From positions 1,550,001 to 1,614,000 of the forward strand of contig OZ237737.1 in assembly GCA_965178125.1 (NCBI GenBank): a DNA stretch of 64,000 nucleotides. The letters run 5' to 3'. The notes beneath the pieces are model-generated. The model did not search any database and was not told the DNA's origin. It saw only the letters and a list, made by a program, of their open reading frames with translations. Source of the DNA: Bilabrum cf. latius (Eukaryota; Bigyra: Bicosoecida; Bigyra; Bicosoecida). Position numbers and translations under genes: made by a program. Below are positions 55,301 through 64,000 of the stretch, in pieces (position 1 is the first letter of the stretch; the number at the start of each line of letters is the position of its first letter).

Positions 55301-58300
55301 GACGGGACGCGACCCCATGGACGTGATGGAGCGCGGGACGGTGGCTGCCAACTCATTCCATTTCGGACATGCCGCGGGGGAGGCGGGTGTCAGCAGCCTG
55401 GACCACGAGCTGGGGGAGGGCATGGAGCACGTGGTGGAAGAGGGATCCAAGGGGCAGTCGTCCACCGAGGGAGGCACCGGCAGCATCGGCGGCCGTCCTT
55501 CCACCGAACTGGACGATGATCTGCTGGAGGGACAGCGGCCCAAGCGGCACCGCTCCAGGCCGACCCCCATCGACGCGAAGCAGAGGGACCACGAGAGGCA
55601 CGCGCCCCTGCAGAAACAGGGCCTTGCCATGGGCCGTGCCGTGACTGCCGCGATGCTTCGGCTGTCACGGCAGCCGTCTCTGGTGCCCATGATGGTGCGG
55701 GCGGGGGCGGGCAAGGCGCTCAAGCTCTGGTTCGAGTGCGGAGACACGGTCATCCGCAGGCGTGCGCTGCTTGGGCTGACCACCCTCTTCGAGTCGGGGG
55801 AGCAGCAGCGGCCAGCACTCCTGGAGCTGGGATTCGTGCGCGTCATGATCGACATGGTGCGGGACGCCTACGGCAAGTACGCCACGGCCGTGTCTCAGCA
55901 GGCGCTGCAGGACGCCGAGGCGCTGTCCACGCGTGCATCGTCTTCGACAAGCAAGCGGCCCTTTGGGTCCAGAATCGAGCAGCAGAGCTAGCGGCCGCTC
56001 GGGGATGCACTGGGCGGAAATGGCCAGGGGCAAGGAGGGACGACAGCCCCGAGCCCCAACGCCGAGGCCGAGGCCCGCTCCCCCACCGACCCAATGGAGG
56101 CAGTGGGAAAGCAGGTGCTCGAGGGCGAGAAGAAAGCGCTGGCATCGATCGACAGGGAACTAGTGGCGGACCCGCTGCTCAGGCGGGCCTTTGACGCCGC
56201 GGCCGGCGCCCACCACGCCGCCGTGCATGACGAGCCTCCTGGGCTCGCCGCTGCTGCCGCGGGGTCTCGCAGCCCCACGCTGGAGCTGGCCTCGGGCGCC
56301 GCCCCGGCCCGCCGGCGGGAGGCCAGAGACGAGTCGAAGTCGCTGTCAGCCGGGCAGCACGCCATCCTGCACCTCCTGGGCCGACCCGAGGGACAGGACG
56401 GGCAGGACCCGTTCAGTGACCAGAAGCCTGACACGAGCGCGGCGAAGCGTCTGTCTTCCATCATGCGCCGGGTGAAGGAGGCAGGCGGCAAGAAGGAGGG
56501 CGGGGACAGCGCGCGGGACTCTCTCCAAGACTCCTCCGTGTCGTCGCTGGGCCTCGAGGTGGGAGGGCCCGCGTCTGCCTCTGCTTCATCCTCCCGACAA
56601 GGCCCCAAGAGCGCAAAGCCTGGCCTTGCGAGCCTTAGCAGCGGTGGGGCTGCGGGCGGGGACACGGCCCGCAGCGTGTTTGAGGAGGCTTCCGCAGCGC
56701 TGGATGCGAACGACCCCGGCCTGGGGATGGCACTGGCTGGGCACGGGTCTGCCTCGAAGCGCATCAGTCTTGACGAGGTGAACGACAGGTGTGCGCAGGC
56801 GATCTGTGGGCTCTCCGATGCGGGACCTGACGTGGCCATGCACCTGCTGTGGCAGGGTGTGGCCGAGGCGCTGGTGCTGCTGGCTCGGGGGTCCTCCTCG
56901 AGGGCTCGGCGGGACAGCCTGCGTGCCATGAGGAACCTCTGCTCCTTCCCGGACCCTGTGCAGCCAGTGGAAGAGGGCCTCGGCGGGGGCTCGTCTACCG
57001 GTCTGGGTGGGGAAAGGATGGCATGCGGTGCCCGTGCCGCAGACACGGTCCGTCGCACGGCCCTCTCTGCCCTGCTGCACCAGGACGCTGTGCCGCTGCT
57101 GGTCAGGGCCGTGTACGCGGCCGCGCTCACGCCGGGTGAGGCCAAGCGACAGCCGAAGCTGCCCCAGGTGCGAGGATCCGGCGGTTCTAGTGGTGCCGGC
57201 GGCGCGACGTTCATGGGAATGCACATCGCGAACAGGTCCGAGGTGATGGCCTCGCTGATGGGGCAGGTGGCGGACGCCGCTGACCATTTGGCCGATGAAG
57301 AGACCAGGCGCAGCGTTGTGTCCGATGGTGTGTTCGTGCTGGCCTGCATGGCCGGTGCCCCGGAGGCGCACGCCGCAATGCTGCGCGTGGGCTCGGGCTA
57401 CTCGATGGAGCTAGAGGAGCGGTCCGCTGCCCTGCTGTCGGGGGATGCATCGGCTCGATCTCCTCTCGCGTGGGAGACCTCTCTGCAGAACAGGCTCGAG
57501 GCCACGCTGGACGAGCTTGACGGGAACCAGGCAGGGGAGGACAAGGATAATGGGGGAGGCAAGGCAGGAGGGCAAGCCGCCGATGCTAGCGGAGAGATGC
57601 CCGGCGGCATATCCTCCACAGAGACTGCTCTGACGGGGGATCGGCGAGGCGATATCAGGCAGCTGGCCGCTCGCCTCCTGCGGCTGAGAAGAGAGAGATT
57701 GCTGCGGCAAGCATGCGGGAAAGCCATAGTGCTCGCCGGAACGCTTGAGACGCTTCTGCTGGTGGCCACGAGGAAATCGGACGAGCGAGCTCGGTGCATC
57801 GGAGCCGTGTGCGAGCTGTCCGTGCACGCGTCCTCCCACGCGCACCTGATGCACCACGGCCTGCTGCCCCTCTTGGCAGCATACGCGCGGGCCGTTGACT
57901 CCACGCTGCGGTATGAGTGCGTGCAGGCTGCCTACAACCTGACGGTGGTGGCGCACGGAGGGGCCGTGCCGCTGCGTGAGGACGATGATGCCATCGCTGA
58001 GGCGGCCGGCAAGGGGGCGGGCGGGGACGGAAAGGGCCCACGAAGCGGTGGCAGTGCCGTGGCTGGCATTTCCTACGGTGCTCTGTCCATGTCGCCCGGT
58101 TCCTCTCGAGAGGAGCAGATGGTGGTGGCAGGCGTTGCCTCTGCACTCACCATCGGCTCTTTGTTCCGTTCGGATGACCCCGTCATCATGGACCTGTCGT
58201 GTCTGGCGCTGCTCAACCTGGCCTACTGCCCGCGTGCGAGGCACAGACTGCTGGAGGAAGGGGTTCTCTGGGCGATGGTGAAACTCGGCGCGGACGGACG

Positions 58301-61300
58301 CACCGAAGCGGAGCGAGCGCAGGAGGACGACGCCGAGCAGCGGGTCATGGCGGTCGCTAGGTCGAGGCACGCCTCCAACGCAGGCTCCAGCAGCCCCAAT
58401 TCCGACGTGGTCGGGATCCGAGGCGCTAGCCCTTCCAGCACAGGATCTCAAGAGGGCGGACCAGACGGCCGCGAGCAGCCCGATCGCTTCGTGTCCGGTG
58501 GTGGGCGAGGTAATGGTGCCGGTCAAGGAGGGGACCGGCAGGGCAAGCCCAAGCGGGGCCACTCCTTGCTGCAGTCTCCGCACGGCATCATCAGCCGCCG
58601 CCGGTCGGTCCGCACCCTTAAGGCCGGCCCCAACAGCAAGGGAACCGCAGCCTCCAGCCGGAAGGGAAGCCCGCTCAGGCAGCCCGGGCAGTCCCCCATG
58701 AACCCCGCGGTGATCACGCTGCAGGAGGGGGGCGACCCGCGGGCCGGTGTCTCTCCACCACCCGAGCACGCCTTCGATTTCGCTTCGCTTGAAGGCGCCG
58801 GGAGCGATTACGCAGGTTCTCCCATGTCGAAGTCTGAGACAGCGGCACGAGAGGTCATGGGCGAGAGCACAACGGCCTCGGAGGCGCTCCGGCTGCTGGC
58901 GGCGGACCCGTTCGCGAGGACGCACGACCGGCAGCTCACGTGCACCCGCTTCCTTCGCGCCCTCGCTGCGTCTGGCTCCTTGGAAAGGAAGGCACTGTCG
59001 GACAAGCGCACGCTGGACGCCATCGTTGCCTTTGCCACCTCTCCTCACCCGCTGGTGCGCGTGGATGCAGGCATCATCGTCTCGGAGCTGGCACGGGACT
59101 CGGCCGTGGCGGGGCTGGCCGTGCGGCGAGGCGCGGTGGCGGCTGTCTGGGAGCTCATGCTGCAGCCAGACCTGCCGTGCGCCGTGCGGGCTGCCGCCGC
59201 GCTGCTACGGATGTGCTGCCAGCCGAGCGCAGCCCTCGCCATCGCCACGACGGGGAACACGGCAGTGCCGCTGCTCACGTCATTCTTCTCGTACGCGGAC
59301 AGGCTGCTTCGAAGGGGTGCCGACCACGGCGCGCTGGCGAGAGGAGAGACGGGCACGGTCAGCACGCCCCAGGCAGCGGGCAAGCGCACGGCCCCGCAGC
59401 CATTCGCTCCCGCGCCGGTGATGCTGGCAGAGGCGCCTAGGGGCAGCTCCCAGCGGTCCATGGACGCAGAAAGCCCCACCCAGGGAACAGGCAGACTAAG
59501 CCCCACCAGGCCGCGGTCCCGCGCCGCCTCGGTGGCCAGCGGGGCGCATCACCTGGCGGAGGCGGCGGCAGATGACCGCGTCACTGCGGAGGATGCGCAG
59601 GCCCTTGCCATCGCTGCGGCAGTTGACCCCGCGGCAGCCGCCACCGAGGCCACCATGCTCTTCGGGCGGCACGTGGGCGTGGGCGGGGGCGGCTGCCTCC
59701 CCGGGGAGGCACGGGCCTTCCGGGACAAGCAGTACCGGAGGGTGCGCGCCCGTCGGATGGTGACCCGGCTAGTCGTCACTGCGGCCCGCTCGCTTGCCCT
59801 GCTGTCTGCCGTGCGCAGCGAGCGGAACCAGATGACCTCTCACGGGGCCCTTGAGCTTGTGGCCCGACTGTGCGTGCTGGCCGAGTCTGCGGGCAGCTCG
59901 TGGGACCGTGAGGATGACGTGCTGCGGCTGGAGGGTGACCAGGCCGCGGATGACGAGTGGAGGGCAAGGCAACTGAGGGAACACCCCGTTTCCTCTTCTT
60001 CTTTTTCTTCTTCTGCTGCTGGCTCTGGCTCTGGCTCTGTCTCGAGCAGCCGGCCGTTCCGCACCACGAGCGGGGGCGGGGGTGCTGCATAGGGCACCCT
60101 GCAGTCCCCTCCCAACACCGCGCGGGTGTTGGAGGGGGATGAAGCCGAGCCCGAGGGAGCCGGGCGCTGGCAGGGCATCTTGCGGGGCATGGGCAGGGAG
60201 CCGCCGACCCTGTGGAGGGACTGGGCCTCAAGCGTGGAAGACGAGGGGGTACACGTCAGGGGGTCGGGCACGGAGTCGCCTGCGCCCGCTACCAACGGAC
60301 AGCTGCCCCCGCGGCCCCGCGTGGTTGCAACCCGTAGAGGTTCCGCAGAGATGCTCTCGTTGCGCGGCGCCGGTCCCGAGGCTGACTGGGTGGGTGGGTA
60401 CAGCAGCGCGCACAACTCGCTTCGGCTGGCGGCAGGCGGCCTGGCGAGCCTCTGTGACACGGTCAGGTCGATGCCCTCCGCCTCGGTGCGGGGGCAGGAC
60501 GCCAAGGGAGAGGCATCGGGGCGCAAGCGGCGGGTCACCACCGGTGACCTGGGCGAGACCGTGGCCCCCCCTGCGGTTGCAGACGAGGAGGTCATGGGCC
60601 CCGCGGGGCAGAGAGCGGGCCGGCTGGCGAGCGTGCGGCGGCTGCTGACCGACTCGGCCGTGTCCTCGGCTCTCAACCTGGTCGCGGACCCAGAGAGGCT
60701 GCACGCGGCACCCACTGATGCCGCCCTCCCCGACTGGCTGGGCGGTGCCTCGACTGCCCTCGAGGCCACCACACCGGGTGTGGCGCTGCTCCTGGTGCGC
60801 TCCCTCCTTAGGGTGGCCCTAGGGTCGGACGCGCCGGAGATGTGCGCTGAAGTGGCCTCGGCCGGGAGGCTCTACGGGCAGGCTATCGTGCACGGCCGTG
60901 GGTCGCTCCGGAGCTTCGAGGAAGGCAGGGCGTCCGCGCCGAGCACAGTTGTGGCTGTGGCCGTGTCTCTCTCCAGCGACCCCCGCCTCGCCCGCGCGCT
61001 GCACTCGGTGGACGTGCTGGACGCGCTGTCCTGCATCGCGTCACTGCCAGCCACTGCCGTGGCGCCGGTGGTGCGAGAGGGCGCATGCACCGCCTTGGCC
61101 CAGATCGTGTGCGCGGCACCTTCCAAGCCGCTGCCGTCCGCCACGCTGACCCGCGTGTCCTGCGTGCTGGCGGCCTCCTGCGAGCGTTGGATCCTGAGGC
61201 CCCCATAGCCTGCATTCCTGCAGAGCGTGCTGTCGCCCGAGCCTGCCGCGATGCCTTCCCCATCCCCGCCCAAGCGCCCCGCCGCACCTGGCAGCACCGC

Positions 61301-64000
61301 GGGCGCGGCGCGAGAAGGATCCTCCCCGAAGCGGACTGTCCCGAGGCTCAGCATCAAGGCAGGCACAGGCGCGCAGCCGGCACAGCGCAGAGGCATGCGC
61401 GCCGTATCTGGGCGCGCATCGATCGCTATCGACGTAACAGCAGCGGACGTGACGCCGCAGGCTCGGGCACAGCTGGTTCGGCTGCTCCACGCGCACCTGT
61501 CGGCCCGCCCCGAGGAGGACGGCTCCTTCGGGTCCAGTGGGCCGGCCATGTGGAGCACGGGCGGGCCCGGCGACATCGAAGGAGACTCGATGCGCGGCGG
61601 GGGAGACCCCCTGGGTTCCTCTGGGTTCCTCTCGAGGGGCCCCGCTGCGCTGGAGGCGGCCAAAGAGGCGGCCACGACCAGGGAAGCGGCCATGGGGATC
61701 GGGCAAGCGCTGGGGCGGGGCACGCAGGGGAAGATCAGGCGAGAGGACGGGGGGTCGCTGGCTAGCGGGAGCCCAGGGCGGGGCGCCGATATGGAGACGG
61801 GCGAGGGCAGCGACGTCCCAGGTGGGCCCGAGGGAGGGGCTTCCCGCAGCAGCCTGGTGCAGACCATGGCCGAGGGATCGGAGCGGGTGGCTGCTCCCTC
61901 GGACCTGCTCCAGCACGGGAGCGCGATCCTGCAGCCGGTCAACAGGGTGAGGCCGCCCCCGGGCTCCGAGGTCGGGGCCAGGCCGCGAGTGATGGTGCGG
62001 CCGGGCCAGCAGAGGCGCGCATCCATCGCCCGCATGCAGCGCTCCACGCAGTCCAGGAGAGAGGCCGTGGCCAGGGCGGGAGGTTTGCAGGCGCTCGCTG
62101 CGGTGGCGCTCGGCTCCACTGGCCTGCTTCGCAAGGCCATCAACGCTGTGAGCCTGAACCGTGCCAGGCCCAAGCGGAGGGTGTACCGGGCCCCGGGAGT
62201 GGGGGTGCAGGACATGCCCGCGGTGGGCTCACCGGGCCGCATGTCGCCTGGCCGTTCGTCGTTTGCCGTGACAGGAGGCTCCCCGACCATCGGGCCCTCG
62301 GTGTCCGGTGCGGTGGGCAGGGCGCCTGCCCTGAGTCCCGGGCGGGGGGGCAGGCCCCACCGCCACTCGATGCACGACATGTCCGGCCTCAACCTGACGG
62401 CCGCGGCCATCCAGGCGCGGTCGGGGCAGGAGACCCAGCACTTGCTTGTAGCTGGCAGCAGCTCCAGCAGCACCGGCAACCAAGGGGCCAGGGAGCGGCC
62501 CGTCTCCGGTGCTGCCAGGGGCCGCCGGGTCCAGCCTGGCTTCGTGGCGGGCCCCGGCGCAGATGGCCCTGCCGGCGCCGCCCCGGAATCTCGCAGCCAG
62601 GGGGTGATGGTGAGCGAGTCCACGGTGGAGTACCTCAAGGGCCTCGAGGCGGTCGCGGGGGACGCGCTGGCCTGCGCCTCGAGGACGGAGAGCGTGCGGT
62701 CCTTCCTGGTGAGCCCGTCGGTGGAGAGGGACCTGGACAAAGCGTGGCAGCACGCCCGTATCACGCCGAGGGCAGAGTCCACCGGGGCTGCGGCGGCTGC
62801 GGCAACGGCTGGCGGCGCTAGGGGGACCTCTGTGGCTGGCCAGGACGGCCGTCCCGGCACTGCCGACAGCATCATTGACACGGGCAGGGGAGGCGCCTCG
62901 GACGGGAGCAAGCCGGTGGGCGTGGCCCGGATCGACCCCTCCATGGCCCCCGTGTGTGTCCGCGCGGCCATCACCCTGGTGCGCACAAGCCGGGTGGGCG
63001 TGCAGAGCAGCGGGGCAGAGATCTTGGCCAGCCTCTCCGAGCAGGACGACCACCGTGCAGTGTTGCTGCAGCTGCCCACCGTGCCGCTGCTGGCCAAGCT
63101 GGCTAGCAGGCCGGGTGTGCTGCCGCAGGTCAAGGCGTTCTGCGCCAGGACGCTGCAGCACTGCTCGGCGGACAAGAGGCTCCTTGCGGCGCCCCCTGCT
63201 GAGGATGGAAGCGGCAGTAGCGGTGCGGTCGCTGGAGCCGGGTCTGGAGGGGAGGAGGGCAGCAGCAGCCCGGGCTTCAAGGCCGGGTCGGATGGCGCGC
63301 AGGGTGGCGGCAGCAGCTCCTCAATGGGCGCGAGCATCGTGCAGAGCATCCTCATGCTGCTGCCCGCCGCTGATGACGCCGATGAGGCCGACCAGAACGG
63401 GGAGGGTGCTGGCGACGAGGAAGACGAGGACGAGGAGATAGACGATCTGGAGCAGATCGAGACCGGTCCTCTCATGGCAGGAGGCGGCGCTGGGACGCCC
63501 AATCCGGGCGATGACACGCCCGGCGGGACCTCGTACTCGCCCTCGCCCAAGCCGGCCGTGCAGCTGCCACCCGAGGTGCTGGCCAAGCACAGGCAGCTGT
63601 TCCGGCCGCAGATCGCGCAGCTCCACGTGCCGCAGAGGGGCTGGAGGGACAGCAGCGTGGAGCTGCCGGCAGTGTTCGGGGGCCGCGGACCAGACGAGTC
63701 ATCGCTGGACGAGTTTGCCCAGTGTGCGTCTGGCCTGCTGTACCCAGCCAGCGTGGTGACTCGTCTGGTGGAAGGTGTGGAGCTGATGGAGCCCGAGGGC
63801 GGCACCAGTTCTGCTGGCTCCAAGTAGGCCGGCGTGCTTGCAGAGTCGTCTGGGATCTTGGGAGACGGGGAGGAGGGTAAGCAGGCAAGCGGAGTCGAAG
63901 CCGAGCAGGGGCAGGGCGAGGGCAAGGAAGGGGACGAGGACGACGACCTGCTGAGCATCCCTGGCGGCAGCGATGCCGGACTCGGGGACGATGGTGGGGA
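52332..64000 (+). CDS. giant armadillo-type, low-complexity protein, 3' end beyond window
   Basis: Exon 1 is 52332-52621, the intron 52622-52750 (129 nt, GTGAGC...CAG) and exon 2 runs from 52751 past the right edge: at least 3,846 codons. Near the N-terminus is a compact conserved-looking block: SITKRDLQQLALYWKLPN, TAG, then QKGFWADNTKEEQLLMTLYR. Armadillo/HEAT-like repeats follow (LFDTWHKSEDQEVRRNCALA, LARVHAQYP, ALRLLAADPFARTHDRQLT), separated by very long Ser/Gly/Pro-rich linkers. Repeats recur at least to the last 1 kb (EILASLSEQDDHRAVLLQLP). TAGs are at 52857, 53622, 54717, 55098, 55989, 60090, 61206 and 63825, always with the same frame continuing. I do not recognise the family. No TAA or TGA in frame occurs in 11.2 kb of exon 2. 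Confidence 0.82.

Noticed and set aside
60872-63958. 1,028-codon minus-strand open frame (and similar ones at 5803-8433 and 33815-38464)
   Set aside because: These are shadows of genuine coding frames in GC-rich sequence. No domain homology was seen, while the opposite or shifted frame carries clear TPR or armadillo repeats.
1-64000. TAG-interrupted genes as pseudogenes or assembly errors
   Set aside because: Interruptions are only ever TAG, never TAA, TGA or frameshifts, in about 19 genes. Catalytic and metal-binding residues and splice sites are intact on both sides.

Overview
This is nuclear DNA of a GC-rich eukaryote. Genes lie on both strands with short intergenic gaps, carry short GT-AG introns of about 86 to 231 nt, and encode eukaryote-only proteins: TRAP-alpha, DAD1, TRAPPC12, CABLES, a two-pore K+ channel, RING/PHD proteins and BLM-type RecQ. 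The intraflagellar transport protein IFT139 implies a ciliated or flagellated organism, most likely a protist. I cannot name the lineage from this window.

The central observation is that TAG is not a stop here. About 73 in-frame TAG codons interrupt 19 of 22 protein genes, and homology runs straight through them. Of the 20 genes whose 3' end I can place, 17 end in TGA, 3 in TAA and none in TAG. The window therefore uses a variant nuclear code with UAG as sense and UAA and UGA as stops. Neighbouring codons and homologous columns point to glutamine, although leucine is not excluded from sequence alone. Annotation with the standard code breaks almost every gene into pieces.

Layout. 1-1716 (minus): two predicted secreted or Cys-rich proteins. 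1945-3360 (+): HemK/PrmC-type methyltransferase. 3516-4886 (-): secreted sialidase-like protein, divergent from 5069-9735 (+) IFT139/TTC21B. 9895-11649 (+): unrecognised nuclear-looking protein. 11807-13567 (+): PAQR/hemolysin-III receptor. 13869-17354 (+): CABLES-like cyclin-box protein with 14 TAGs. 17496-22409 (+): two-pore K+ channel with a very long cytoplasmic insert. 22635-23890 (-): type II DnaJ. 24029-24814 (+): two tandem COA6-like genes. 24977-27205 (+): TRAPPC12. 27304-27870 (-): DAD1/OST2. 28046-31684 (+): FHA-RING-PHD protein with 16 TAGs. 31939-40029 (-): 2,630-residue armadillo protein. 40406-41416 (-): TRAP-alpha. 41574-43337 (+): purple acid phosphatase. 44077-46351 (-): Nramp metal transporter. 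46521-47099 (+): Prx5 peroxiredoxin with two adjacent TAGs. 47189-about 51244 (-): RecQ/BLM helicase. 52332 to the right edge (+): a giant armadillo-type protein of at least 3,846 codons.

The genes do not form a pathway. They are unrelated housekeeping, secretory, ciliary and signalling genes, often arranged head to head with 140-230 bp between start codons. Nearly all the introns found lie near the 5' end of their gene. No RNA gene, CRISPR array, transposon or viral element was recognised, and no suppressor tRNA was seen.
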